Shown one piece after another: positions 17,253 through 25,850 of a stretch of 64,000 nucleotides of DNA. This DNA comes from Litoribaculum gwangyangense (GTDB lineage Bacteria > Bacteroidota > Bacteroidia > Flavobacteriales > Flavobacteriaceae), in NCBI RefSeq assembly GCF_039543505.1, contig NZ_BAABJW010000001.1:372001-436000 (forward strand), in the 5' to 3' direction. How positions within the stretch are numbered: position 1 is the first letter of the stretch; each line of letters opens with the position of its first letter. Position numbers and translations under genes: made by a program. The notes under the pieces were generated by a model. The model was not told the DNA's origin. It saw nothing but the letters and a program-made list of their open reading frames with translations, and did no database searches.

Positions 17253-18017
17253 TTATCTGAAAAATAAAACAATGCCTCCTATAGCAGTTACAATTAAAAT
17301 AAAACGCCTGTAATTTAAATTAGAAATACGTTTCACAATGGTAACTCCAACAAAAAAACCTGCAAGAACCATGGGAATTAAAATAGTATTCAAAGCTAAA
17401 GTTTCTAATGAAACGGTTTTCCAAACGAAGAAGTGAAATGGCAATTTAAATACATTAATGATAAAAAATAACCAAGCCGCTGTTCCTATGAATTCGTTTT
17501 TTGGGAAACGCATAGCTAAAAAATATATGTTTGAAATAGGACCGGCCAAATTACCTATCATGGTTGTAAAACCTGCCAAAAACCCTGTGATATAAGCAAA
17601 CCACTTGTTGGTTGGTACTTTGGTAGAATTTCGAATTTCTGTAAAAAACATGATGATTACTGAGGCAATTATAATAACTGCCATGAGTCTTTTAAACAAA
17701 ATTTCAGAAACATCATTACCAATCCAAACACCCACTAAAACACCAACAATCATCCATGGAATAAGTTTCTTAATAATATGCCATTGGGCATGTTTGTTGT
17801 AATAAACCACCGCAAAAATATCTGCAAAAATCAACATGGGTAGTAATATACCGGTTGATGCTTTTTCACCAAAAACAAAGGCTAAAATTACAACAATAAT
17901 AATCCCGATTCCTTTTATTCCAGACTTAGATAAACCTAATAAAAAAACTGCAAGACCTATGGCTACCCATTGTAATGCAGTTAATTGGTATGATTGAATT
18001 ATCTCTATATAAGTCAA
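17253..18017 (-). CDS. Sulfite exporter TauE/SafE family membrane protein
   Basis: 254 residues with about eight hydrophobic helices. Family marks are the N-terminal GLAVFLLGLSKSGIKGIG repeat and the internal FLAGFTTMIGNLAGPISNIYFLAM repeat. TauE/SafE proteins export or import sulfite, sulfoacetate and other small organic sulfur anions; the substrate here cannot be read from sequence. Its neighbours (VOC proteins, TM2 protein) give no pathway hint. Confidence 0.85.
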   Translation of the reverse strand: MTYIEIIQSYQLTALQWVAIGLAVFLLGLSKSGIKGIGIIIVVILAFVFGEKASTGILLPMLIFADIFAVVYYNKHAQWHIIKKLIPWMIVGVLVGVWIGNDVSEILFKRLMAVIIIASVIIMFFTEIRNSTKVPTNKWFAYITGFLAGFTTMIGNLAGPISNIYFLAMRFPKNEFIGTAAWLFFIINVFKLPFHFFVWKTVSLETLALNTILIPMVLAGFFVGVTIVKRISNLNYRRFILIVTAIGGIVLFFR

Positions 18018-18041
18018 TAGTCGTTTTTTGAAGCAAGCAAT

Positions 18042-18428
18042 TTACAAAAACGCACTATCAACTGGTTCCCAAAGTTCAATTTTATTTCCATCGTTATCAA
18101 GAATCCAACCGAATTTTCCATACTCGTATTCCTGAATATCTCCTACAACTGTTACACCTTCTTCTTTTAAAACCTCAAGTAATTTTTTTAAATTTTCAAC
18201 TCGATAATTAAACATAAAATCCTTTTTTGAAGGCTCATAATATTTTGTGTCTTCAGGAAATGGACTCCATTGGGTTGTACAATCCTTCCCCAATTGATCT
18301 TTCCACCAGAAAGTAAAGCCATAATCATCCGTACTAAATCCTAAATGTTTTTTATACCACTCTCTGGTAGCTTTGGGATTTCTGGTTTTAAAAAACAACC
18401 CGCCTATCCCTGTTACTCTTTTTTCCAT
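18042..18428 (-). CDS. VOC (glyoxalase/bleomycin resistance fold) protein
   Basis: 128 residues with the paired beta-alpha-beta-beta-beta modules of the VOC fold: GIGGLFFKTRNPKATREWYKKHLGF at the start and YGKFGWILDNDGNKIELWEP at the end, where the final Glu is the usual metal ligand. Members range from glyoxalases to dioxygenases and antibiotic-binding proteins, so no substrate is assigned. It lies 14 bases after a second VOC gene in the same direction. Confidence 0.85.
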   Translation of the reverse strand: MEKRVTGIGGLFFKTRNPKATREWYKKHLGFSTDDYGFTFWWKDQLGKDCTTQWSPFPEDTKYYEPSKKDFMFNYRVENLKKLLEVLKEEGVTVVGDIQEYEYGKFGWILDNDGNKIELWEPVDSAFL

Positions 18429-18442
18429 TTTTGATGTTTAAT

Positions 18443-18814
18443 TTATACGTGTTGATCGATAAGAATGGTATTTCCATCAGGGTCATATAATACGATGCTG
18501 GCAGGTCCAGAAGTGCTATCGTCTGCTTCTGTCTCCAACTTTATATTATTGCTTTTTAAATGTTTTTGAATACTTCTAACATCATCAAAAGACTCTACTT
18601 TGTTTGCGCTTTCGTCCCAACCTGGGTTAAAGGTTAAAATATTTTGCTCGAACATCCCTTGAAACAATCCAATAAGGGCGTTACCGTTTTTCATGATTAG
18701 ATAATTTTTTTCTAACTCCCCTGCAAACACTTTAAACCCTAAGGTTTCATAAAATTGCTTTGAAGCTTTAATGTCTTTAACACTTAAACTAGCTGAAAAG
18801 GCTCCTAATTTCAT
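18443..18814 (-). CDS. VOC family protein
   Basis: 123 residues, second member of a tandem pair. N-terminal module FSASLSVKDIKASKQFYETLGFKV; C-terminal module PASIVLYDPDGNTILIDQHV, in which the expected terminal Glu ligand is replaced by Asp (ILIDQ), so metal binding is uncertain. It resembles the glyoxalase/extradiol dioxygenase superfamily. It is probably co-transcribed with DUF1801 and DUF4199 genes upstream. Confidence 0.82.
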   Translation of the reverse strand: MKLGAFSASLSVKDIKASKQFYETLGFKVFAGELEKNYLIMKNGNALIGLFQGMFEQNILTFNPGWDESANKVESFDDVRSIQKHLKSNNIKLETEADDSTSGPASIVLYDPDGNTILIDQHV

Positions 18815-18825
18815 ATTATAAGTTT

Positions 18826-19290
18826 TTATTGATTACTCTTTTTTATGGTAGTTTCATAAATACTAATCCATTCATCACAAGATACTTTTTTGGTTAACTC
18901 TCCAATAAGATCAAAAGGAATATCGTCCATTCTTTTAAAGCGAATACAACTTTTACCCATATCCAATTTGTATTTACAGCGTTTGCCATATTCGGAAGTA
19001 AACCAATCTAACAATTCCTTTTTTGAATAAAGCACCATACTATAAACGGCAATGAAGTTTTTTTGTGAAGCCAGATTCATAAAAGGCAAAGGGTCTTTTG
19101 GGTTGCAATGATACCCTTCTGGATATACCGTATGCGGTATCACATAACCTAACATACCATAAGACATTGTTTCTTCAACCCCCATGGGAAGGTTTTCTAA
19201 AATTTGCTGTCTCAGCTTTTGAATGGGCGCTTTTCTTTCTGATGGTAATTCATCCAAATATTGCTGTGGTGATGTTGCGTTAGATTGCAT
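18826..19290 (-). CDS. DUF1801 domain protein
   Basis: 154 residues with the YdhG/DUF1801 pattern: ATSPQQYLDELPSERKAPIQKLRQQI at the N-terminus, a central EETMSYGMLGYVI and a DMGKSCIRFKRMDDIPFDLIGEL C-terminal segment. The fold is small and soluble, with no known enzymatic role. Start at ATG 19290. It sits 7 bases after the DUF4199 gene and 11 before the VOC gene, so one transcript is likely. Confidence 0.83.
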   Translation of the reverse strand: MQSNATSPQQYLDELPSERKAPIQKLRQQILENLPMGVEETMSYGMLGYVIPHTVYPEGYHCNPKDPLPFMNLASQKNFIAVYSMVLYSKKELLDWFTSEYGKRCKYKLDMGKSCIRFKRMDDIPFDLIGELTKKVSCDEWISIYETTIKKSNQ

Positions 19291-19297
19291 AATAAGA

Positions 19298-19804
19298 TTA
19301 TTTGCGTTGAAGAATTAAACCTGAAATTAAAGAAACCATGAACCCAAGTATGATAACAGTTGAAAACATCATGAAAGCCATAAATCCAGGACTTCCATAA
19401 TCTTGCATTTGCTTTGCTAATTCTTCCGTTTTAACTTTCAACTCTTCAGCAGACAACGTGTCTTGCATTTTATTAATAGAATATTCTAAATACTCATTGG
19501 CAAAATCTGGATTGATTTGAGAAGTATAAATGTAATCAAAAACAGCAACACCTAGAGCAGAAAACAAGGTAATGCACATTCCTAATCCGATAGCTTTAGC
19601 TAATGTTAATTTTCCATTATTTACGGAGTCTCGATAGTGTTTTACTCCAAAATAAACAAACAATAAGGAGAGTATCATGGCAGTGTACCCTATAAGCTCT
19701 CCATATTCAAAACCTACACCCATTCCTAAAAAGAAAGGTAAACCAAATAATACAAAACCACTTATTAATGCATAAAGTCCAAATTTAATTACCGTATTTT
19801 TCAT
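19298..19804 (-). CDS. DUF4199 family membrane protein
   Basis: 168 residues, four hydrophobic helices (about 5-25, 35-52, 70-95 and 140-162) with a charged loop between helices three and four. DUF4199 proteins are common in Bacteroidota and have no established function. It appears to be the first gene of a four-gene set (DUF4199, DUF1801, VOC, VOC), with a promoter-like TACTTTTG on the minus strand 26 bases upstream. Confidence 0.83.
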   Translation of the reverse strand: MKNTVIKFGLYALISGFVLFGLPFFLGMGVGFEYGELIGYTAMILSLLFVYFGVKHYRDSVNNGKLTLAKAIGLGMCITLFSALGVAVFDYIYTSQINPDFANEYLEYSINKMQDTLSAEELKVKTEELAKQMQDYGSPGFMAFMMFSTVIILGFMVSLISGLILQRK

Positions 19805-19829
19805 TTAAATAAAATATTGATTAATAAAA

Positions 19830-19837
19830 CAAAAGTA
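19830..19837 (-). promoter_or_regulatory. Flavobacterial -7 box for DUF4199 operon
   Basis: Minus-strand TACTTTTG matches TAnnTTTG and lies 26 bases upstream of the start; no clear -33 TTG at standard spacing. Confidence 0.45.
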
Positions 19838-19908
19838 GATTGATTAAGTAAAAGAGGACTCATACTAAAGTACTAAATTGCTAGCACTTAAGTTGTAAAG
19901 CTAATAAA

Positions 19909-20319
19909 TTAAATGATATTTAGGTCTTTTGAAATTTGAATGGCCTGTGTACGTCGTTTCGCATTTAATTTAACCAACAAATTAGAAACATGTGTTTTAA
20001 TAGTACTTTCTGAAACAAATAATTTTTTGGCAATTTCTTGATTAGACAAACCTGAAGCGACTTCTTTTAATACCTCATATTCTCGTTTACTAAGACCTAA
20101 TTCTTCAATTCTTTTAAAATCTAAAGTTTTGGATGAAGCAGATTGTTGTTTTTGGGTTTTTTTATTTATAAATATCCCAATACCTAGAAAAACAAGAGCT
20201 ACAAATGCCATTATATATTCCACTTGTAAATCGCCACTAATTAATGAATACTTACTAAACTGAAATAATAATAAAAGTGCTAAAATAAGCAGTGAAAAAA
20301 CTACGACTGTTTGTCTCAT
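19909..20319 (-). CDS. Membrane-anchored LuxR-type HTH regulator
   Basis: 136 residues. Two hydrophobic helices (about 5-23 and 36-52) come first, then a linker and a C-terminal GerE/LuxR DNA-binding domain (SKREYEVLKEVASGLSNQEI, then AKKLFVSESTIKTHVSNLLVKL). There is no receiver or ligand-binding domain, so any signal would have to be sensed through the membrane part or a partner. Genes of this shape are often next to DUF4199 genes in flavobacteria, as here. The target promoters are unknown. Confidence 0.85.
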   Translation of the reverse strand: MRQTVVVFSLLILALLLLFQFSKYSLISGDLQVEYIMAFVALVFLGIGIFINKKTQKQQSASSKTLDFKRIEELGLSKREYEVLKEVASGLSNQEIAKKLFVSESTIKTHVSNLLVKLNAKRRTQAIQISKDLNII

Positions 20320-20328
20320 GCAATAAAA

Positions 20329-21285
20329 TTAACAAAATTTTGCCTTTATTTTATCTACAATGGTTTGGGCTAATTTTTCTTTACTTTCTACTGTCCAACC
20401 TGCTACATGAGGCGTTAACAATACATTTTGTGCCTTTATAAGATATTGAAAAGCTTCTGGTATCTCGACTGCGCTCGATGTGACATCTTTTTTAAAAAGG
20501 TTCTCAAATGAGGCCTTTTCGTATTCTAAAACATCCAAACCAGCTCCTAAAATCTTACCTGATTTTAACGCTATAACTAGGTCTTCAGTAACCACGCTCT
20601 TACCCCTTGCCGTATTAAAAAACCAGAAAGGTTTTTGAAAATTATTTATAAAATCTGAATTTACCATCTTTAAAGTTAAAGGTGTTTGTGGTGTGTGTAA
20701 ACTCAATATATCAACTTTTTTTTGAAATTCGTCCAATGAAACTTGTTTGGCATTTTCATCACCTGCGTTTGCTTTGATGTCATAACACAAAACTTCGACA
20801 TCAAAACCTTTAAGCTTTTTTGCAAAGGCTTTACCCATGTTTCCATAACCAATTAAACCTACTGTTTTACCATCTAATTCTATACCTCTATTCTCTTCTC
20901 TCAACCATTTGCCTTGTCTAACCTCAGCATCAGCTTTATTGAGTTTATTAAATAAAGATAATAACATACCTAATGTATGTTCTCCTACGGCATTACGATT
21001 GCCTTCTGGCGCAGCTATAAGCTCGATGCCTTTTAAATGGGCATAATCGCAATCAATATTTTCTAAACCTGCGCCAACGCGACCTATAAATTTTAAGTTT
21101 TTAGCAGCATCTAGAAATGTCTTGTCTATGGTAAAACGACTTCTTAAAATAATGCCATCATAATCTTGAATTTTGGTTTCAATTTCTTCTTTTGAAGAGG
21201 TGTAATCTTCATCATTTACAAAGCCTAAACTATTTAATTGATGGATTAAGAGTTTGTGATTAGTATCGAGGTGGAGGATTTTCAT
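20329..21285 (-). CDS. D-2-hydroxyacid dehydrogenase (SerA-like), with repeat-derived insert
   Basis: 318 residues, NAD-dependent dehydrogenase of the phosphoglycerate dehydrogenase/hydroxypyruvate reductase family. It has the Rossmann motif VGLIGYGNMGKAFAKKL (about residue 142), the catalytic Arg in NTARGKSV, the Glu region AGLDVLEYEK and His in LLTPHVAGW. The ACT domain of long SerA proteins is absent. Bases 20462-20487 match a known interspersed repeat and encode roughly DVTSSAVEI, placed in a loop between ENLFK and PEAFQYL near residue 270. The insert is in frame, so the enzyme may still work. It is probably serine-pathway related; the substrate is not proven. Confidence 0.85.
   Translation of the reverse strand: MKILHLDTNHKLLIHQLNSLGFVNDEDYTSSKEEIETKIQDYDGIILRSRFTIDKTFLDAAKNLKFIGRVGAGLENIDCDYAHLKGIELIAAPEGNRNAVGEHTLGMLLSLFNKLNKADAEVRQGKWLREENRGIELDGKTVGLIGYGNMGKAFAKKLKGFDVEVLCYDIKANAGDENAKQVSLDEFQKKVDILSLHTPQTPLTLKMVNSDFINNFQKPFWFFNTARGKSVVTEDLVIALKSGKILGAGLDVLEYEKASFENLFKKDVTSSAVEIPEAFQYLIKAQNVLLTPHVAGWTVESKEKLAQTIVDKIKAKFC
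20462..20487 (-). repeat. Interspersed repeat inside a coding sequence
   Basis: The minus strand reads GATGTCACATCGAGCGCAG and then TCGAGAT. This resembles the GACA-x-CGAGCGCAGTCGAGA repeat scattered through many Bacteroidota genomes, usually between genes. Here it is read in frame within the dehydrogenase gene. It contains a TCGA...TCGA dyad. Family identification is from memory and not from a search. Confidence 0.6.
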
Positions 21286-21319
21286 TAGTGTAATTTAAGC
21301 TACAAAATTACGAAGTTTT

Positions 21320-21403
21320 GCGTTAGGGATTGTAGTGAAAATCCTTTTGTGAGTCACGAACAAAAGATTGCAATGGAAAGCGCGACCCATAGGGTAACGC
21401 CAA
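21320..21403. repeat. Flavobacterial intergenic repeat element
   Basis: About 84 bases in the gap between the dehydrogenase and mgtE. It opens with GCGTTAGGGATTG and closes with CGACCCATAGGGTAACGCC, so the ends GCGTTA and TAACGC are inverted repeats. Inside are CTTTTGT/ACAAAAG and ACCC/GGGT stems, so the RNA or single strand would fold fully. The GTTAGGGAT...GCGACCC...ACGCC architecture matches an interspersed repeat I recognise from flavobacterial genomes. It probably also lies in the 3' region of mgtE transcripts. Confidence 0.65.
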
Positions 21404-21407
21404 AGTA

Positions 21408-22784
21408 TCAAATACCCAAAATTAATTTAGCTATCCAGAAATAGATAAGAATTCCAAAAATATCGTTGCTCGTTGTTATGAATGGCCCTGTAGCGATGGC
21501 TGGATCTATACCTTGCTTGTTTAAAAAAAGTGGAACAAAAGTACCTATTAAACCTGCTACTATAATAACTACTACTAATGATGTAGATATGGCTAATGCA
21601 GTATTTACATCGCCTTGTGTCACCCAAACGAATACAAAAAGAAAAAGGGCTAAAATTGAACCGTTCAATGCGGCGAGTAACATTTCTTTAATTAATCGAC
21701 TATTAATACTTCCCTTTACATCATCATTTGCTAAACCCTGCACGATAATAGCGCTGGATTGTACACCTACATTACCCGCCATGGCCGCAATAAGCGGTGT
21801 AAAAAAGAATAACACTGCATATTTTGAAAAAGCACTTTGAAATCCTTCCATGATGAGAAATGCTCCCACGCCACCAACTAAACCTAAAAATAACCATGGC
21901 AAGCGTGCTTTTGTAAGCTGATAAATACTGTCGTCTGAATCAACATCTCCTGTAATACCAGCAGCTAATTGATAATCTTTATCAGCCTCTTCTTTCATCA
22001 CATCAACAATATCGTCAATGGTTATTCGACCCAATAGTTTTTGATTATCATCAACTACGGGAACAGCTTCCAAATCATATTTCTGCATCACCTTTATAAC
22101 ATCTTCTGCGTCATCTTTCACATTTACTGAATCTACATTTGAGTTTTTAATTTCAGCAATTTTTTGGTCGCTTTTGGCTGTTATCAAATCTTTTAATGAT
22201 AGTCTTCCTATCAATCGTTCTTGTTTGTCTACCACATAAATGGAATGTACCCTAGTAACATCTTTTGCCTGCCCTCTAATTCTGCGCATACACCCTGCTA
22301 CCGTCCAAGTTTCATAAACTTTAACGAGTTCTTTTGCCATCAAACCACCAGCAGTGTCTTCATCATAGGCTAAAAGTTCTCTAATTTCAGCTTTATGGTC
22401 TTCGTCTTCAATTTGGGCGATAACGTCCTGTTGACGATCCTCGGGTAATTCTGAAATAATATCCGCCGCATCATCGGTGTCTAACTCCTCAATTTCTTCA
22501 GCAATTTCTTTGGCAGAAAGGTTTTTTAAAACTTTTTCCCTGTTGTCTTCATCCATCTCCATGAGAATGTCTGAAGTTGTTTCAGAATCCAAAAGCTTGA
22601 TAACATACATTGCCTCTTCTAGGTTGAGTTCATCTAGAATTTCAGCTATGTCGGCATAATGAAAATCGTCGAGTAGTTTGTGGAGTTCCTTATCGTTTTT
22701 TTCCTCAATAAGTAACTCAACCTGCTCGATAAGTTCATCTGTAAGTTGGAATTGTATGTTTTCTTTTTCTTCTAACAAATTCAA
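21408..22784 (-). CDS. mgtE: Magnesium transporter MgtE
   Basis: 458 residues, homodimeric Mg2+ channel. Order of domains: an acidic N-domain of helical repeats (DDFHYADIAEILDELNLEEA and following, about 40-140), two CBS domains (about 150-275; GLMAKELVKVYETWTVAGCM and SVNVKDDAEDVIKVMQKYDL), then five membrane helices from residue 300, including the pore segment NVGVQSSAIIVQGLA and the PFITTSNDIFGILIYFWIA closing segment. Length is normal. Expression control by a riboswitch is not evident. It follows rsmA by 12 bases. Confidence 0.96.
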   Translation of the reverse strand: MNLLEEKENIQFQLTDELIEQVELLIEEKNDKELHKLLDDFHYADIAEILDELNLEEAMYVIKLLDSETTSDILMEMDEDNREKVLKNLSAKEIAEEIEELDTDDAADIISELPEDRQQDVIAQIEDEDHKAEIRELLAYDEDTAGGLMAKELVKVYETWTVAGCMRRIRGQAKDVTRVHSIYVVDKQERLIGRLSLKDLITAKSDQKIAEIKNSNVDSVNVKDDAEDVIKVMQKYDLEAVPVVDDNQKLLGRITIDDIVDVMKEEADKDYQLAAGITGDVDSDDSIYQLTKARLPWLFLGLVGGVGAFLIMEGFQSAFSKYAVLFFFTPLIAAMAGNVGVQSSAIIVQGLANDDVKGSINSRLIKEMLLAALNGSILALFLFVFVWVTQGDVNTALAISTSLVVVIIVAGLIGTFVPLFLNKQGIDPAIATGPFITTSNDIFGILIYFWIAKLILGI

Positions 22785-22796
22785 AGCTTAAAAGGG

Positions 22797-23591
22797 TTAT
22801 ATCTCATTTTCTATCCATTGAGTAAGCTCAATAAACTCTTGAACACTTAATTGCTCTGGACGTTTGTCAAATATACTATTTGCTTTTAAATTATCTGATA
22901 AATTGAAGGTTTTTAAACTGTTCCTGATGGTTTTTCGGCGTTGTTGAAAAGCGGTTTTTACCGTTTTGAAGAATAGTTTTTCATCACAAGGCAATGAGTA
23001 ATCTGTTTTTCTTATGAGCCTTAAAACTCCCGAATCTACTTTTGGTGGTGGATTAAATACATTTGGCGGTACGGTAAATAAATATTCTGCTTTATAAAAC
23101 GCTTGCACTAAAACCGATAAAATACCATAAACTTTACTGCCTTTATTTGAGCAAATACGTAAGGCAACTTCCTTTTGAAACATCCCTGAAAACTCAGGGA
23201 TTTGATTGCGCATTTCTAATGCCTTAAATACAATTTGACTAGAAATATTGTATGGGAAATTACCAATGATGGCAAAATTCTCTTGTTTGAAAAAGGCATT
23301 TAAATCGTACTTCAAAAAATCTTTTTCAATAATTCTGGGGGCCAGATTTAAATAGTTGGCTTTAAGATATTCAACAGATTCGCTATCAATTTCAATAACG
23401 TAAGTCGTGACCTCTTTTTTAAGTAAATACTTTGTTAAAACTCCCATGCCTGGACCAATCTCCAAAATATTTTTGTAGCCTTGCAAAGTTAATGAATCGG
23501 CTATTTTTTGGGCAACAGATTCATCATTTAAAAAATGTTGTCCTAAATGTTTTTTTGCTTTTACTTGGTGTTGGTTTGGGTTGTTTGTCAC
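22797..23591 (-). CDS. rsmA: 16S rRNA dimethyladenosine transferase
   Basis: Dimethylates two adjacent adenosines in helix 45 of 16S rRNA. Motifs: KHLGQHFLND at the start, SAM-binding ILEIGPGMGVLTKYLL, the NFPYNISSQIV catalytic motif and a C-terminal VKTAFQQRRKTIRNSLK region. I propose the GTG at 23589-23591 (VTNNPNQHQVKAKKHLGQHF, about 264 residues). The frame also begins at ATG 23645, but its extra residues (MQAIAFILYFCFHNILEF) are hydrophobic and unlike the family. The real start is therefore uncertain by up to 18 codons. Confidence 0.93.
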   Translation of the reverse strand: MTNNPNQHQVKAKKHLGQHFLNDESVAQKIADSLTLQGYKNILEIGPGMGVLTKYLLKKEVTTYVIEIDSESVEYLKANYLNLAPRIIEKDFLKYDLNAFFKQENFAIIGNFPYNISSQIVFKALEMRNQIPEFSGMFQKEVALRICSNKGSKVYGILSVLVQAFYKAEYLFTVPPNVFNPPPKVDSGVLRLIRKTDYSLPCDEKLFFKTVKTAFQQRRKTIRNSLKTFNLSDNLKANSIFDKRPEQLSVQEFIELTQWIENEI

Positions 23592-23658
23592 GAATTCGAG
23601 AATGTTATGAAAACAAAAGTACAATATAAATGCAATTGCTTGCACATGAATAACAACA

Positions 23659-23988
23659 CTATTTAAACTCTACGGTATATTCATCAATAATTTGAAGCTC
23701 GGTTCTAAAGGCCAGTACTTTATCGCCAAATCTTAAGGCGTCTTTTCGCAATTTTTCGGCATCTTCTTTGTAATACCTATCTAATGCTTCCCGCGAATAG
23801 GAACGATATTGAATGGAGTAAGTTACACCACCCATGTCTTCTTCAACCAACACTTTGGTTAACGTGGCCTTTTCAAATTTACCTGTAGACAATACTTGCG
23901 GGATGTGTTCTTTTATCCATATTAACCACTCCTTGTGGATACTTTCATCAATATTTACTGTAACATTGTATATGTACATTGGTTTCAA
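23659..23988 (-). CDS. DUF4286 family protein
   Basis: 109 residues, small soluble protein with a ferredoxin-like pattern: MYIYNVTVNIDESIHKEWLIWIKEHIPQV, then YSIQYRSYSREALDRYYKEDAEKLRKDALRFGDKVLAFRTEL. Dimeric alpha-beta barrels of this kind appear across Bacteroidota, with no assigned reaction. It lies between rsmA and a TPR protein gene, and the spacing (10 and 67 bases) suggests shared transcription with the TPR gene. Confidence 0.82.
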   Translation of the reverse strand: MKPMYIYNVTVNIDESIHKEWLIWIKEHIPQVLSTGKFEKATLTKVLVEEDMGGVTYSIQYRSYSREALDRYYKEDAEKLRKDALRFGDKVLAFRTELQIIDEYTVEFK

Positions 23989-23998
23989 TATTTATAAC

Positions 23999-25774
23999 TT
24001 AATTAATCGCATCGCCACGTAAAGCTCGGAAGCGTTTTCTGGCTTCCACAAAATAAATGCTGTCGGCATGATTAAAAATAATCTGCTCATATAATTCTTT
24101 GGCCTTTTCAGGCATGTTTAAACGTTTTTCGTAAATTTCAGCTAAGTTAAAATAGGCATCATCAATTAAAATGCCTTCTCTATAGTTTTCGATTATAACC
24201 TCATAATTAGCTTTTGCTTTTTCATATTGGGAGGTTAATTCAAATAATTGTGCTTGTTTGAAAAGTGTTTGCGCAACAATAGGTTCTGTTTTATGATCGT
24301 TTAAAATTTTATCAAGCAAATCAATAGCTCGATCATTTTTATTTTGAAAAGCTAACAAATCTGCCTTTGCGTACAATTTTAGTGCTGTTTGAAGAGAATC
24401 TTCATATTTATTGTCCGAAATAAGCAGTTTTAAATCTAGTGCATCATTGGCTATAAGTTGCGATGTTGATGATTTTAAAATTTTAAGCTGCGATTCTGCC
24501 CATTTAAAATCTCCCTTATAATAACTGGCTTTAGCTACTTTAAACCGTGCTTCTTGTGAAATGGTACTATTTTTTAGGTTACGCTGAATTTGAGTGTAGT
24601 AGATTAATGCTTGATTGAATTTTTCCTGTAAGACTAAAATATCTCCTAATTCTAATTTTACTTTGGCTTTTTCTAATTCGGTTATTGGAAGGTTTAATGT
24701 ATTTTCTAAAAATAACGTAGCTTCATTTGTTTCATTCATGTAAAATGCCAAAAAATGGGCATAATCAATTTGTAAACTTAATGTCTGGGGTTGTTTCCCA
24801 AACGAATTGATCAGATCTAAATATTTATTTCTGATGGCTTCATAATCATCTTTTGAGGCTTCTTTAATTTCTAATTGAAGTAAATTACTGTAAGCCTCCA
24901 ATTTAGTATCGGCATCTTGGGCTATTCCGGTTAAGTAAGTAAAAATTTCTTTGGCAATAACATTTTCATTGTCATTTAACGCCATAATACCCAATTCTTC
25001 TATTCTAGTTAAACTTTGTGGATTTCTATTAAAAATAGCCTTCTCTTGAGTAAATGCTTTATTAAAATCTTTTTGTTGAATGAATAGCCAACTTAACAGC
25101 TCGTTCCACAATAAATTGGGTTGCTCTTGTATTTTTTTGAGAAGAATTTTCCTGAATATAACATTGTTTTCATTTCCACTATCCTCACTAATAAAATCGG
25201 TAACCGCACGTTTTACGTCTCTAACTGCCAATGGATTGGCTTCTGCAAAATTAATGTAGCTATAAAACATTTTTTCAACATTACCTTGCTCCCCATAAAT
25301 TTGTGCCAATTGTAAATTAAAATTGTAATCCGGATTTAAAACCATGGCTTTTTCATAAGCGGTTATGGCTTCGTTTAAAAGTGAGTGATTTTGAAACCCT
25401 CTGGCTACAGCAAACACATTACTTACACGTTCATCTATACTTAATAGTGCTTTTTTATAATTAATCTCTGCATTTTCAAAATCGTTTTTTAATTGGTAAT
25501 TATATCCTAACTCTACTGTAAAAGCAGGATAATTTATGCGTTCTAACAATTGTAATATAAATGTTTCAGCCTCGTTGTATTGTTCTAATTCTTGATGCGT
25601 GCTTATTATTTGATTAATATAATTAATGTTTGAGGGCGATTTTGAATATAGTTTCTTATATTCAATAAGTGCCTTTTCATATTCGCCATTATTAAAATAA
25701 TCTTTAGCAATGGCATCGTTTTGAGAAAAGGCAAAAATGCTTGTAAATAAAAGTGTTATTAGAAGAAATCTCAT
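23999..25774 (-). CDS. Secreted/periplasmic tetratricopeptide repeat protein
   Basis: 591 residues from ATG 25774, chosen because it gives a classical signal peptide (MRFLLITLLFTSIFAFSQND) while the upstream 28 codons do not fit. About ten helical TPR-like repeats cover the whole mature protein, for example AKDYFNNGEYEKALIEYKKL, AFQNKNDRAIDLLDKIL, and the C-terminal YFNLAEIYEKRLNMPEKAKELYEQI. No enzymatic domain. Such proteins are common scaffolds for envelope complexes in Bacteroidota. It is probably co-transcribed with DUF4286; partner unknown. Confidence 0.88.
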   Translation of the reverse strand: MRFLLITLLFTSIFAFSQNDAIAKDYFNNGEYEKALIEYKKLYSKSPSNINYINQIISTHQELEQYNEAETFILQLLERINYPAFTVELGYNYQLKNDFENAEINYKKALLSIDERVSNVFAVARGFQNHSLLNEAITAYEKAMVLNPDYNFNLQLAQIYGEQGNVEKMFYSYINFAEANPLAVRDVKRAVTDFISEDSGNENNVIFRKILLKKIQEQPNLLWNELLSWLFIQQKDFNKAFTQEKAIFNRNPQSLTRIEELGIMALNDNENVIAKEIFTYLTGIAQDADTKLEAYSNLLQLEIKEASKDDYEAIRNKYLDLINSFGKQPQTLSLQIDYAHFLAFYMNETNEATLFLENTLNLPITELEKAKVKLELGDILVLQEKFNQALIYYTQIQRNLKNSTISQEARFKVAKASYYKGDFKWAESQLKILKSSTSQLIANDALDLKLLISDNKYEDSLQTALKLYAKADLLAFQNKNDRAIDLLDKILNDHKTEPIVAQTLFKQAQLFELTSQYEKAKANYEVIIENYREGILIDDAYFNLAEIYEKRLNMPEKAKELYEQIIFNHADSIYFVEARKRFRALRGDAIN

Positions 25775-25828
25775 CTTGTAAAGATAGCAAATGTGCTTTT
25801 TAGATATTGTAAATATTATTATAAAAAA

Positions 25829-25850
25829 TGCCCGAATATAAATTCGGGCA
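25829..25850 (-). terminator. Terminator upstream of TPR gene
   Basis: Arms TGCCCGAAT (25829-25837) and ATTCGGGCA (25842-25850), 4-base loop, followed on the minus strand by TTTTTTAT. It ends transcription from the serS side and the small ORF at 25993-26115. Confidence 0.88.
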
